A stretch of 64,000 nt of DNA from Triglochin maritima (lineage: Eukaryota; Streptophyta; Magnoliopsida; Alismatales; Juncaginaceae), in assembly GCA_963682175.1 (NCBI GenBank), contig OY821779.1, forward strand, positions 136,501 through 200,500, in the 5' to 3' direction. Of this stretch, positions 23,138-35,101 are shown piece after piece. The translations under genes and the position numbers were made by a program. Position 1 is the first letter of the stretch. Every line of letters begins with the position of its first letter. The notes below the pieces were generated by a model, which did not search any database, was not told where the DNA came from, and worked only from the letters and a program-made list of their open reading frames with translations.

Positions 23138-24055
23138 TTAACTTGAAGAAGGCACTTGGGAGGCATTATTTGGTATGTGCAGCTCTTTCAATTTCCCTGA
23201 CTGATGATTCTTGTCACTATTCCTGCTTTGAGAATCCCTAAAGATCCCACCATTCTTCTCCTTATTCTCTTGATTCCTTGGTCCGGACACACAATTAGTA
23301 ACAAGCGAACCTTTACGGTCCACGGTTTGATCGGGCATAACCTGCGCCAATGGAATGGCTTCGTGAAACTTGGTGACCTTTTCCCTTTCTCTACTCTGAT
23401 GAAACCTCTTCTGAGAAGCCAATTGTGCGCCAGCTTCCGGCTTCACCTCAGGGAGAAGCGGATCGAGAACCCGACGGCTACTCGTCCTTGCGGTCTTATT
23501 GCTGACGAGAAGTGCCCTCTCAAGCATCTCCCTGGCCCTCTTCTTCGCCACAGCAGCTTCCTTCACCTTCCTCTCGGCCTCCACTCGACTGGTGGCGGCC
23601 GCCCGATCCATTGAGGCCGCCGCAATTCTTGCGGCGGCGACAAACACCTTGGCGGACGCCAGATCGATCGCAGCCTTGTCCTCCTTCCTGCTGGACGCAA
23701 CGGAGAAGTAGGAGAAAGAATCGGCACCGGCTGAGCTGGAGCAAACGGGGCACAGGTACTTGGCCTCCCGATCCGGAGACGGGAGGCAGGAGGTGTGGCA
23801 GAGGGAGGAGCAACCGGAGCAATGCAGGACGGTGCCGGAGGGTTTGGAGTTGGAGCCCTCGAAGAGGTCGAAGCAGGCGGTGCAGAAGAGCCCCGGGTGG
23901 TACTTGAGCACGCACGACGTGCACAGACGCCGGAAGACGCTGCGGTGCCGGACGTTGTGGAGAGGCCACGTGTTCTCCAACAGGCACCCATCTCCGCCGC
24001 AACGGCCGCCTCCTCCGGCGTAGTGAGGTTTCGTCGCCGCCGAAATTGTCGTCAT
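23138..24055 (-). CDS. Cys-rich PHD/RING-like zinc-finger protein
   Basis: Single exon, 305 aa, from ATG 24055 to TAA 23138. The N-terminal 100 residues carry regularly spaced Cys/His pairs: CGGDGC, LCTSCVLKYHPGLFCTACFD, LHCSGCSSLCHTSC and YLCPVC, the pattern of a PHD-like fold. The sequence resembles plant proteins annotated as RING/FYVE/PHD superfamily. The middle is an Ala/Lys/Arg-rich helix (AAATSRVEAERKVKEAAVAK) likely to form a coiled coil; the rest is polar and disordered. A chromatin or protein-binding role is possible but not shown. The GC-rich 5' half produces long open frames on both strands, which are shadows. Confidence 0.75.
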   Translation of the reverse strand: MTTISAATKPHYAGGGGRCGGDGCLLENTWPLHNVRHRSVFRRLCTSCVLKYHPGLFCTACFDLFEGSNSKPSGTVLHCSGCSSLCHTSCLPSPDREAKYLCPVCSSSAGADSFSYFSVASSRKEDKAAIDLASAKVFVAAARIAAASMDRAAATSRVEAERKVKEAAVAKKRAREMLERALLVSNKTARTSSRRVLDPLLPEVKPEAGAQLASQKRFHQSREREKVTKFHEAIPLAQVMPDQTVDRKGSLVTNCVSGPRNQENKEKNGGIFRDSQSRNSDKNHQSGKLKELHIPNNASQVPSSS

Positions 24056-24701
24056 TTCCTAATCCGCATTGGAAGGAAGGGAAAGGGTGGTAGAAGACCA
24101 AACCGAAACCCTAACCCTAGAGTGTTTTTTAGGGTTTCGTCAAAGGAAGGAGGAGGGTCTGGAAATTAGTTTTCCATTTTAGCGAGGGGTGATGTACAAT
24201 ATTCACGTATATGTAATTCACATTTATTGCTAATTCCCCAATTATTGCTGATCAATTCGAATTATTTTTTATTTTAATTTGTTGCCAAAGTTAAAACATA
24301 CCGTGAGTGCGTTTGAATTTGATTCTTGTGATGAGATTTCTGTGAGAATTCAGATTTTAAGTGAAAATGTAAGACTCATGATTATTAAAAGAATTAAATT
24401 CGTTTGGATGGAAAAAATTTTATTCATTATTTCAATTGTTAAATGACCAGTATGTTTCAATTTAAATTTATATTGTTATTAGATTAACATTGTAAGATAT
24501 GATTTGATTTTTTTACTAAAGTAGAATATTTATTAAGATAGAGATATTTAAGTTATTTTCTAATATTAAAAATTATCATAAAATACAATGTATATTAAAT
24601 TTATCTAATAATATCGAAAAATATGAAAATATGTTTGGATTAAAATATATATCGTAAATTCATCAAGTTTATTAAATAAATATCGTAAATTCATTAAGTT
24701 T

Positions 24702-24708
<7 letters not shown>
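24056..24708. other. Intergenic, promoter side of PHD-like gene
   Basis: The first 100 bases resemble a plant 5' leader (AAACCCTAA-type box on the minus strand near 24110-24135). The rest is very AT-rich with no gene seen. Confidence 0.35.

Positions 24709-24740
<32 letters not shown>
24709..24740. repeat. (TA)n microsatellite, left flank of TE
   Basis: Pure TA alternation directly abutting the left end of the 24741-30122 element; the right end also abuts (TA)n at 30123-30149, so the element appears inserted into a TA microsatellite. Confidence 0.8.
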
Positions 24741-24743
<3 letters not shown>

Positions 24744-24920
24744 TAAGGTTAGAATGAGCCCTGGGCTCATTTTGTTTAAATGAGCCCCTAAAGATCTAAC
24801 CATTGATCTCAATCTGAAGGGTTGTCAGCATTTTACTTTAAGTGAGGGTAGTAAAGTAATTCTCACTCACCCCCAATTAATTCCAGAAATTATTATAATT
24901 TCTTACAAATCCTCCCCTTT

Positions 24921-25250
24921 CCAATTTTGTTGCTATCTTCTTCTTCCTCCTCCTCTCAATCTTCCACCCATGACTCCTCTCAATGCCTCAATTTCGCCCC
25001 TTTCAATTTTGTTGCTATTTCCTTCCACTCACTCTCACAATCTTCCACCCACGGCTCCTCCCAACCCTTAAACTTCGCCCCTTCCAATTTCATTGTTATC
25101 TTCTTCCTCTCCCTTCTAATCTTCCACCTACGGCTCCTTCAAACCCATCAACTTTGCCCCTTCCAATTTCGTTGCTCTGTTATTTCTCTCCCTCCCAATC
25201 TTCCACCTACAACTTCTTCCAATCCCTCAACTTCGCCCTTTCCAATTTTT
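24921..25250 (+). repeat. Pyrimidine-rich minisatellite, ~80-bp unit
   Basis: Four diverged copies begin with TTCCAATTT(T/C)(G/A)TTGCT at about 24921, 25003, 25084 and 25163, with a partial fifth at 25242. Each contains AATCTTCCACC and CTTCGCCC. The unit is 79-82 bp. Both open frames through it are repeat artefacts. Confidence 0.75.
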
Positions 25251-25459
25251 GCATCTCAAAATAGTTGTTAGGTTTTGTGGATTTTTGGTTTGAGGTTTGA
25301 TTTGCTGATTGAGTTTGGTTTGGTTTGGTTTTGAATTTATTTTTTACAGTAAAATCAGTTGATTTCGTGGATATTTGATTTGGGATTGGTTTGATGAATT
25401 TGTTTGGTTTTGTTTTGGATTTGTTGTTCAGAGAAATTCAGTTGGATTTGTGTAGTGTT

Positions 25460-28370
25460 ATGTTTGCAGCCCTAATATGAAATCGTTAGCCGTAATATAG
25501 TGTTATTCTGTGGATATAATAATGTAATAATGTTTCAATAGCTATAATATCATTTAGTTCTTATGTAACACATTATCAACATACAAATAATGTTAATGAC
25601 AGTAACATGTTTCAATTTAGTCCAAATGAATGTAATATTATGTTCACAACCGTATTATAGCATTGTTAGCTGTAATATAGTGTCATTCAGTGGGATATAA
25701 CGTTATAATATTGTTTTCAGTAGTTATAATATTGTTTGGTTTTTTTTGCTCCTGATTTCTGTTTTGTTTTTTATAGTTTTTTGCTGCTGGTTCAATTTTG
25801 CTTGGTTTTTGGCTGCTGATTTTCGTTTTTTATTTTGTGGATCTTTAATCTTGCGGTTTATTTGGGATCTATATAATTTTTGGTAGAACATTGGGTTTAT
25901 ATTACGACTTGTGGGTTTGAAATTCATTTCGATTTGTATTTGTTTAATAACATACTGTCACTCTCCAATAACATACTGTCGAATTAATTTGAGTTCTTGT
26001 GCAGGTACATGTACATTACGATTCTTTTCAAGCTTGCATATATATTTGATTAGCTGTAACATAATTGTTATAACTGTAATATTAAGTTATGATATTTAAT
26101 AATATTGAATGTTACATAAACAAATATGAGTAGTTCACCCAGTTTTTGAATTCAATATCATACACTTGAATAAGTGGATTGTGATGTCATAAATTAAGAA
26201 TTGTTTTTATTAAATGTAGATTAGAAGTGGCTCTAAAGCATCAAAGAGAGAATGAAAATAGATGTGTTTATAATGACAATAATAAGAAAGGAGAGCTACT
26301 GACTGAATGGAACCTTGAAGCTGAAATGGAAGAAATATACACTAGAAGTATCTTTCACATATTTCAGATAGAGTTAAAGAAGAGTTTTATGTGCAACGTT
26401 ACGATTGAAATAACAGATGAAAATTCAGTTACATACAATGTCAGCAAGATAGATGAAGATAATGGAACGATGCATGTAAGGATCGAAAGGATTGATCATG
26501 TGCCTGTCTGTGACTGTCACTTTATGGAATTTCAAGGACTTCCATGCCGACATAGTTTGACAGTTTTTAAATGGATGCAATTTTTTGTACTTCCCAATTA
26601 AGAAAATGGATGCCTAATAATGGGTAAAATGTAATTTGGTTTTTCATATAATTTAAGGTTTACAAATGTAATATTACGTAATATTTCATTTTTATTGTTA
26701 AAAAACTTATTACTTATCACAAATGTCCTTAGGGGAGCAATTATCCTCCATAGCTTTAGTCTCGGTGGCCGTCCCATACTCATCCATCCCACACACGTAG
26801 AAGACATTATATCCTCGTAACTTGTATGACAGTATCTATTAGCAGTAGTATTACGATAACAACCGTAATATCAACAAGATGTTATAATATTATTTTTTAA
26901 ACTTAATATAAAAAGGGTATTACATTCATTAAACGTGATATCAAAATGTTGTAATATTAATTTGTTAGACGTAAGATAAAATTAGTATTTATTGTCTAAG
27001 ATCAGAAGCAATTTATTGTCTAAGAAATTCTGCATTAGATAATTTAATAGTTGTAATATTACGGAGACAACTGTAATATCGAGGGGTTGCTAGTAATATT
27101 ATTTTTCAAAACGTAATATTAAATGGATATTATATTAACCATATGTAATATCAAGATGTAATATTAATTTGTAAGACGAGGAAGCAATTCTACCAACAGA
27201 AGAAGAAGAAAGCAACATTATTCTGGAGAGTCATTAGTCTACAATTGTTTTGTCGTTCTCTCTCTGAGTGATGTGGAAGTGTACGGGTAGGAGTGTTTGC
27301 TGCACATGAACAAGGAAAAATGCTTCATTATTTGTAATTTGTAACCAAAGGTATATGTATTTCTACTATGATTTTACCACAATTGAAACACCATTGCACA
27401 CTCATAGCTTGTTTGGGAAGAAACCAATACCAGTATGATTTTTCTGCAATTGAGTGATGTGAGTTCATGACGCCAAATCTTTGTTTTGGTTCCCAAGCGA
27501 CCTTCCGTGAGTGGTTTGAGATTGGGCAGTTGGTTATAGTGTAAATTTGTGTCATTACAAACTATCATTCCATGGAAAAAATGTATATCAAAGAGTGTCA
27601 TATCATAGAGTTACAAATTCAACATGACAATTTCTCCAAATCAACCTAATTAGGTTATTTAACATTGAAAATTGCGAAAGCATATGGAAAAAATGGTTCT
27701 TTGTGATTTATAAATGTTAACCGTAATATAATATAATAATTTTTAACAATATTTCTCAAATAATGGTGAATGACTACAACTTGTGAAACATGTATCGCTA
27801 TTCGTATAAACGTTAATATTATCTTCACAACCGTAATATAATGTTTTTGCCGTAATACAGTTTTGTTAGCCGTAATATAATGAAATTATTATTAATAACG
27901 TCCCATAAAAATATGATGGGTGACTGCATTATTTGTAACATGTATCGTTGTTTGTATAAAAAATAAAATTACGTTCACAATAACATTATATTACGGTTGT
28001 GAATGTAATATTGATGTTTAGACAAACTACATTTTTTGAAACAAATGATTAAGACATCCCTCACTTTTTACAAAACATTGATAAACAACCATAAATTATA
28101 TTACGGCTAAGGACGACATATTATTAGAAGAATATTGTATTACGACTTCGAATGATATATTGATTTTTATAGGATAACAATTTTATTTCAACATGAGTTA
28201 GTCATCCCTCTCTTTTTGTGCATCACTTAAATTATTTTATCTTACATCTAACAAATTAGTATTATAACATCTCGATGTTACGTTTTGTGAACGTAATATT
28301 ATTGTTATATTAAGTTTAAAAAAATAATATTACAACATTTTGTTAGTATTACAGCCGTTAACGTAATATT
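25460..28370. repeat. Tract of dispersed CCGTAATAT-type short repeats
   Basis: Short words such as CCGTAATATA, TGTAATATTA and their complements recur dozens of times over about 2.9 kb, in both orientations, often as ACAACCGTAATAT. It forms the bulk of the element around the FAR1-like fragment. Confidence 0.55.
26227..26601 (+). pseudogene. FAR1/FHY3-like transposase-derived fragment
   Basis: An open segment of about 124 codons matches the C-terminal half of FAR1-related proteins: METQASKIYT-like (here MEEIYTRSIFHIFQIELKKS), then a SWIM zinc finger with the C-x-C...C-x-H pattern (CDCHFMEFQGLPCRHSL). The N-terminal DNA-binding and transposase core are missing, so it is a remnant inside the composite element. 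Confidence 0.65.
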
Positions 28371-28379
28371 ACTGCTTCA

Positions 28380-28640
28380 CCCTGCATCTCTTCCAGTATT
28401 TCAACAATTTGATGGGCTCATGGTCGTTTGTCTTGTGTCCCCATGTCTTTTATAAGGTTGATGATCTTTTTAGAAGTCAACCCTTGTCCCTTCAGAACAT
28501 CGTGGACTTTCACATTACAATTGTTATCAGTCTCTTGCATTAGCTGCTTACTTATCAACTCGTGCAGGATGCATCCATAGCTGAAAATGTCGGATTCTCT
28601 GACCTTGTGCTCTCCTACATGACGTATTGCCAATTGACAG
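28380..28640 (-). pseudogene. Captured protein-kinase fragment (subdomains IX-XI)
   Basis: The minus strand reads RESDIFSYGCILHELI (kinase subdomain IX), then VLKGQGLTSKKIINLIKDM and DKRP, a TGA at 28418-28420, and AHQIVEILEEMQGE, the usual end of a kinase domain. Nothing N-terminal of subdomain VIII is present. An intron-like boundary precedes it. This is a fragment of a host gene carried by the transposon, with a stop inside. Confidence 0.65.
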
Positions 28641-29500
28641 AATTGAAACATGAATATGAAAATTTGGATAGTCATTTTCCTAAGAAAAATGTGATGTATA
28701 TGATAATTTGCATTACAGGAAACGTTTTCCACTTCAAAAACTATCTACTGCTTCACTTGCCACATCATCAAGATCAGAAGCAATTTATTGTCTAAGAAAT
28801 TCTGCATTACATAAAGTAAAAGATGATTAAGGAAGTGCCTCTATAAGAAAGTACTTTATTCTATTTAAACTAAACAATTTCCAACTTCTCACGAAAGATG
28901 CAAAATCCACACCTCATCCCAAAACCAAACTCTCCAATGGAATCAATAACACTTTGCTCTCATAATTATATTGTGTTTTCATTCTAAATACACCATTTGA
29001 AAACAAGAAGAAATGTTTTGGAATGAGATTAAAAATATGTAATGGATTGAGAGATGAGGCAATCATTAGGCTTGACTCTGAGACAATATTAACATCGAAA
29101 CTACATTCCTTCCCAGATTTGTGATTTTCTTTCAGTTTCAGCTTTTAAAAGAAAACCCTAAACCCTACAAGAAAGAACAACACAAATACATTTTACTTTG
29201 GTATTGCTTCTTTTCATACATTTCCAGAACTAATCTCAGAATATGTCTAAAACCTCCACGCCACAACCAAAACTCTGTACCCTAAACAAGCTTATAATCA
29301 TCATCTAAACCAACTAGACATAAAATAACAGGTCAAACCTAGCCCTTACAACTACTCTTACACCAATCAAGTCAATCTCAAGAAGCAAAACAACGAACCT
29401 GAGAAGGAGAATGCACAAGTTCATCCAGCCGATTAGCGGCAGAATTCACTTTCCTGAACGAAACAAATCAACAGATAAGCAAATAAAGCCTCCAAATCTC

Positions 29501-29752
29501 ACGAAAGAACCTTCAAATACTCGATCGAACACACACGAAACGGCGGGGACTCGTCTGATCACGACGTTCAAACCCGTGGGGATCACGAACTCCTCGTTCT
29601 CAAACCTAGCCCTTACACGAAAGAACCTTCAAATACTCGATCGAACACACACGAAACGGCGGGGACTCGTCTGATCACGACGCTCAAACCCGCGGGGATC
29701 ACGAACTCCTCGTTCTCGTACCCGCGGGGATCACGAACTCCTCGTTCTCGTA
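29501..29752. repeat. GC-rich tandem repeats, 116-bp and 32-bp units
   Basis: ACGAAAGAACCTTCAAATAC starts at 29501 and again at 29617 (period 116). A 32-bp unit starting CCCGCGGGGATCACGAAC occurs at 29689 and 29721 and, diverged, inside the first long unit. The copies are nearly identical, so amplification is recent. Confidence 0.8.
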
Positions 29753-30117
29753 CGCCTCCAAATCCAGTTCGGATTGGATTTTTCAGATATTTGTGTGGAT
29801 TTCATGAGAGGTGTGGATGCGGTTTAGGGAGAGGAAGGGAGGATTCGGGGGGAGAGGATGGCTAGGTTTAGGGTTTAGGGCCAGATCGAAGGAGATGGAA
29901 ACGTGGGAGAGAAGAATGGTTTCGTTGGAGGCGTGAGGGAGGGTGAGGATTTCGTGTGAATGGTAAAAAACCCTAACCAAAGGTAAAGTAAATACCGATC
30001 CTACCCTTCTACTACTAAAATTAACCAGAGCTTACTCTATACGTTGGATTTGTATTGCACAGTGGATGATTAAGGAGCTCATTTAAGCCTAATTGAGCCC
30101 CGGGCTCATTCTAAAAT

Positions 30118-30149
<32 letters not shown>

Positions 30150-30413
30150 TGGGGTAAACGAGTTGAATCAAGTGAAATTTTAAGTTATAAGTATTAATTT
30201 ATGTTATTAATAAATATAAAAAATAATTATAAATGAAATAATAAATGCAAAATAATTATAAGTGAATTGATCTGTTTGTTAGTTAATTTGAGCAGGCAGG
30301 ATTGCAGGAATGGTACGGAAACAAAAGAGGGCGTAAATGCAAAATGTCAAAAGAGATGAGATGAGATTCCTAATTTATTTCCCACCTCCCGTCCTCGGGA
30401 GGAGGATTGAGAA
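30150..30413. promoter_or_regulatory. CAF2-like gene promoter/5' leader
   Basis: Only about 260 bp separate the composite transposon from the CAF2 start codon, so the promoter core must lie here or inside the element. An in-frame TGA nine bases upstream of ATG 30414 fixes the start. No specific motif is claimed. Confidence 0.35.
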
Positions 30414-33400
30414 ATGTCGTCGTCGCCGGCTATGGAGGGACCGAATCTGTTCTCGTCTCCGCCACCGAAGCCTGGAGACGGAATGAACGACCCTCACGCC
30501 CCGAAACCTCCACCTTTCCCAACCATCACCCCCAACAGGATTCCAAAACCCGCCCTCAAGTCCCCCCACTCCCGCACCAAGTACCACAAACCCGTCCCCG
30601 ACTCCGGCGTAGTTTCCGTCTCCGGAGACCGCTCCGTCGTCGTTGGTGAGTCCGGCGTCTCCTACCTCCTCCCTGGTGCCCCCTTCGAGTTCCAGTTCAG
30701 CTACTCGGAGACCCCAAAGGTGAAGCCTTTGGCGTTCCGGGAGCCGGCCTTCCTTCCCTTCGCCCCTCCCACCATGCCCCGCCCATGGACCGGGAAGGCG
30801 CCTTTGAAGTCCAAGAAGGAGAAGGAGCTGAAGAGGCAGAAGAAGGTCAGGTTGCTCCAACCTTTTGGTCAAGAATCATCCGAAGACGATCACAAACTCC
30901 ACCTGGAGATGGCCAAGAAGTTGGAGTTGGGGCAGTATCACCTCTCCGCCAACAACAAGAGGAGGAGCAGGGAGGAGATACTCGGTCAGCCCTTGACCAG
31001 GGCTGAAGTCCAAGCCCTCCTCAAGCCCTGCATTCGCCGCAACCGCCAGGTCAACCTTGGTACCTAATTACTATTACTATTTACTCTCACCAGACTTACA
31101 CTATCAGTTAATTCATTAATAACTGTATTTCTATTTCATGCTTGCTTTGATGCCTCATGATTCTTAGGTAGAGATGGCTTAACCCACAACATGCTGGAAC
31201 TGATCCACTCCCACTGGAGATGTGATGAAATTTGCAAGGTTCGTTGCAGAGGTGTGCCCACGGTGGACATGGACAATGTTTGCTATCACCTTCAGGTTCT
31301 CAACTCCACATCATCTACTTTTTACTCTTTTATCATTTCATTTTAAAATGGCTGATGTGTCTCATTTAGAGCATTTACCCATTTTCAGTTACAATTTGGA
31401 ATTATGGAAATGAAAAATATTAAGCTAAAGCTTTTCCGGTTCTAGGAAAAAACTGGGGGCAAAATTATATACCGAGTTGGTGGTATCGTCTATCTTTTTC
31501 GAGGAAGACATTATGATCCCCGCACTCGTCCACGTTACCCTATAATGCTTTGGAAGCCAGCTACTCCTGTTTATCCTAAACTTATCCAAGAAGCCCCTGA
31601 AGGGTTGACAAAACTTGAAGCAGACGACATGAGAAGCAAGGGGAGAAAGTTACTCCCTATATGCAAACTAGGTGAGTTCAGTGGTGAAACTCTTCTGCCA
31701 TTCTATTTATTTATTGTTAGCACATATTTTTAGTTTATATCATCTTGCTGGGTTTGGACAATGTACAATTGTAACATATCTGCATGTAAAATTTCAGTCA
31801 AGGCACTTGAAAAAGAAAAAGACCAAATCGTCAAATTGATTTATCTTCAGAAGTTGTAGAAAGAATTGCTAATTGTGAATTTCATATGCATTTCTAGATA
31901 AATTTATGAATTTTTGTAAACAGCAAAATGCATTACATTCAGATCTGTCCCACAAATCATTTGTTTTATATGCATTGTAAGCTGATTTTTGATGATCACG
32001 TATCTTGTGTTTTTTTCTTGTAAGTAATTGTTTCTGAACTGGACAGTTTTCTTTATCTTGATTTTTTCCCTGTGCAGCCAAAAATGGAATTTACCTAACT
32101 CTTGTGAAGGACGTTAGAGATGCTTTTGAAGGAAGCCCTTTAGTTAAGATCAATTGCCAAGGGCTAGATGCTAGTGATTACAAAAGGATAGGAGCCAAAC
32201 TGAAGGTCTGTGGTGCCTCTCATGATCTGTGTATTAGGTTAATGGTCAAAAACTTTTCAAAGCTCAAAATAACAATAACAGCAAGACTAGAAAACATAGG
32301 CTACAGTCTACGGATGGTACCAAATTCTACATGTTCCATAATTCCATTAACTAACTTTCTATTATGTAGTCCATTGTATATTTGTATAATGATTTTGATA
32401 ATTAGAGTTTGATTGAATGGTTTATTGTGGTGGTAAACCAAAATTCAACTTATTGAATTTTACTATGATACTGTTGTTTAAGAAAACTGCCTTTATGAAA
32501 AAGGGAATCAAAGGATTAAGCATTATGGTGCTTGAGTTGCCAAGTGAGCCAAGTATTATTTGTAAAACAGTAAAAGTATAAACCAAGATTCTTCCATTGA
32601 GTTACATAGTACCTACTGCAAGTATGGCTACATGTTTGTTCTTTTACTAAATTATAATGTAATGCTTATAGTAACTAAATTTGAAAACCAGCTTCCTCAC
32701 CTGTATTCCTTCATCAAACTCATTCCACAATTCCAATTGACAGGACAGTAAATTTAGTAGAGGTTTCTTTGAGTTGCTCTGGGCTTAGCTTATAGATATT
32801 TGGATTTGTAATAGTGTTTCCATGTGATCTTGGAAAAAAGAAGTAGGTTTATGATGCAGAAGTGCACCTAGTTCTTTATTGAGATTATCTCACGTGCATA
32901 TGCAATGAACTTAAATGATGGTTACGAGCATGAATATTCGACATTTTGAGCTTTGCATTACTACTTGTCAATGCTACCGTAGCAAAGATATGTGTACAAG
33001 AGCTAGAGTAACTGAATAACACAATGATTGAACCATTCTATTCTAATATTGTTATTTAGATTTTGTAAATACTGATTAAGCAATCTAGACAAGTACTAGT
33101 TTTCAACACTGACAGAGCAAAACCCAAGAGTATATGCTGAACATAGTCATTCAACTAATTCCTTGATTATCAGTTTTAATGTATTATTTTATAACAGGAT
33201 CTTGTGCCTTGTGTTCTTCTATCATTTGATGAGGAGAGGCAAAGATTGGAAATCAAGGTACCTGAAGCCTATTGTGAAGTTGAGAACTTGTGGTAGGTTT
33301 TTTCTTGGATTACATTTATGTATTTTTATGCATATTGTTTCAAAACAATGATGTCAACTTTCTAGATTCACATTTATCCGGACCTGTAGAATAATTTTCC

Positions 33401-34106
33401 TCTTTTCTGTGGAATTTGTGGCGTGTATTGGTTGTTAAGTGTATCATTTTTACTTGAAACTGCTTGTCTATAAAGGGGTTATGGTACTCACTAAAAGTTG
33501 TTTAGGAGAAAACATTCACGACACAAATGAATCATCCACATGCATGAATTCTTATCTTTTTTTTTGGGTGAGTGAACCTTTGGCACCATTATCCAGAAAT
33601 TTCACATTTACAAGCTTTTTTTGTTTGTTATAGCTGACGTTTTGATGTTGGATCTTTTTTTCACCTTTTATTTTAGAAATTTGTTCCATTTTGGTGCAGA
33701 TGAATCAAAGTCCACCAAGGAACGACGCCCAAAGAAAAAGGAAGTTCCTAGTCCCACAATAATGCAGTTGTGGAACAAAGCTATTGATTCAAAAAGAGCA
33801 TTGCTTCTTGATGAGTCTCCGATTTCCCCAGACGCTCTTATTGAGAAAGTAGAGGAATTTGAAGGGGTCTCTCAGGCTCTGGAGCACTCATATAAAGCAC
33901 TTATTTTGTCAAATGATGAAGGAACCAATGCTTCAGAGGAATCTGAAGACATATCTGATACCGAGATCACTGACAATATCCAGGATGAGAAGGACTACTC
34001 CATTGACAGTGATTCTGATTGTTTCGACGAATTTGATTCAAATATACCATATGGCTTGATGCCTGTGGATGCGATCGCTAAAGATCTTACTCTGGATTTC
34101 GAGTAA
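30414..34106 (+). CDS. CAF2: CRS2-associated factor 2-like (CRM-domain group II intron splicing), frameshifted
   Basis: CAF proteins pair with CRS2 to splice chloroplast group II introns, using two CRM RNA-binding domains. Exons: 30414-31059, 31168-31295, 31446-31671, 32078-32205, 33198-33292, 33700-34106. Landmarks are [73 protein letters not shown] and the second [21 protein letters not shown]. The tail is acidic ([13 protein letters not shown]). Repaired length is about 548 aa, near the 564 aa of Arabidopsis CAF2. In exon 5, at about 33231-33236, the conserved QILMWRG stretch is missing 17 bases, so the frame runs into a TGA across the next splice. The N-terminus has no obvious transit peptide, and a mitochondrial CAF-like paralog is the alternative. 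Confidence 0.85.
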
Positions 34107-34585
34107 CTCTTGGGCCATGTGATTATTCTGCATCAACTCATAGTAGTTTTTTTTAATCTACCGAATGGGGGTGAATCGGTACATAAATCTGAGTGTTACC
34201 CAAGCTCAACATACCGTAAATTTTGTTCTTGCAAGTTGCAATTTATTGGTTAGGATCTAATACAAAATTGTGTACTGGTTTATTGTGAAGGAATCACTTA
34301 TTCTGAAAATAGCAATAATAGATCAGCCATAGGCCCATACATGTGATGTCTACAATATACATTAACTTTACTATAACCGATTCCATCAGTTAAGCACAAT
34401 CTCGTCCATTAGAAGGACCTACTAAGAAATATTTTGGGAAATGTTTCTTATTTTCCCCATTCATTTTATTATCTTTTGTGAGGAGAGCAATACAACCTTT
34501 ATTTATTTTATGGATTGAGTCTCTCGTAAGCCCAGCCCAAATTGCACACCAATAAATCAATAATAAATTTTTTTGCAAGCAAGCA
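34107..34585. other. 3' flank of CAF2-like gene
   Basis: AT-rich 3' UTR and spacer up to the next transposon; no gene recognised. Confidence 0.35.
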
Positions 34586-34676
34586 AACCAACAAAGAATT
34601 TATTTCAAAATAATCAAAAAAAAAAAAATTGTAAAAATATGTATTTCAAAAACTTATTTGGCAAAATATGCATATT

Positions 34677-34876
34677 TAAAAACGACACCTGAGATGTCGT
34701 TTTTATTAAGTAAAAACGGCATCGCCAATGCCGTTTTTTAACCAACTAAAAAACGGTACCAGTAGTGTCGTTTTTTACTTGGTTAAAAACGGCACCAGTA
34801 ATTTGTGTTAAAACGGCATCACTGGTGTCGTTTTTATCCTATATAAAAACGACATCCGAGATGTCGTTTTTAAGTT
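34677..34876. repeat. Left tandem hairpin array of the MULE
   Basis: At least four successive short palindromes of the form AAAACGRCAYC-loop-GRTGYCGTTTT separated by AT-rich spacers. The same units form an array at 39944-40166. Confidence 0.8.
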
Positions 34877-35101
34877 AGGGTTTAAGTGGCCTGACCAGCC
34901 ACCATCTTCATTCTTTCACTTCCAAAATTCCCTCACTCCCCATTAGTCTCTCTCTCCGACGACCAACAGTGTTGAGGTTAGGTTTTTATTTTGGTTTTGT
35001 TTTTATTTTGATTTTGACATGAAATATAATGCATGTATAGTTAATGTATTTGTTTTTATGTTCATGTATGTATGAAATGTAGATTTTCTACACTCGAAGT
35101 A

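Larger units (their letters stand above)
24741..30122. mobile_element. 5.4-kb composite DNA transposon in a TA microsatellite
   Basis: The ends are imperfect inverted repeats: left GGTTAGAATGAGCCCTGGGC..TTTAAATGAGCCCCTAA, right complement TTTTAGAATGAGCCCGGGGC..CTTAAATGAGCTCCTTAA, and both are flanked by TA repeats. Inside are a pyrimidine-rich minisatellite, a FAR1-like zinc-finger fragment (26227-26601), a long tract full of CCGTAATAT-type repeats, a captured protein-kinase fragment (28380-28640, minus) and GC-rich tandem repeats. No intact transposase was seen, so it is nonautonomous. The superfamily is unproven; a FAR1/MULE link is suggested only by the fragment inside. Confidence 0.7.

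Noticed and set aside
23520..24169. Long open frames on both strands over the PHD-like gene
   Set aside because: GC-rich codons create shadow frames; only the 305-codon minus frame has regular Cys spacing and a full start and stop.
26660..28365. Nonanucleotide TAATATTAC, the geminivirus origin motif, occurs at least three times
   Set aside because: The word arises from the general TAATAT-rich repeat tract. No GC-rich hairpin stem and no Rep-like reading frame is nearby.
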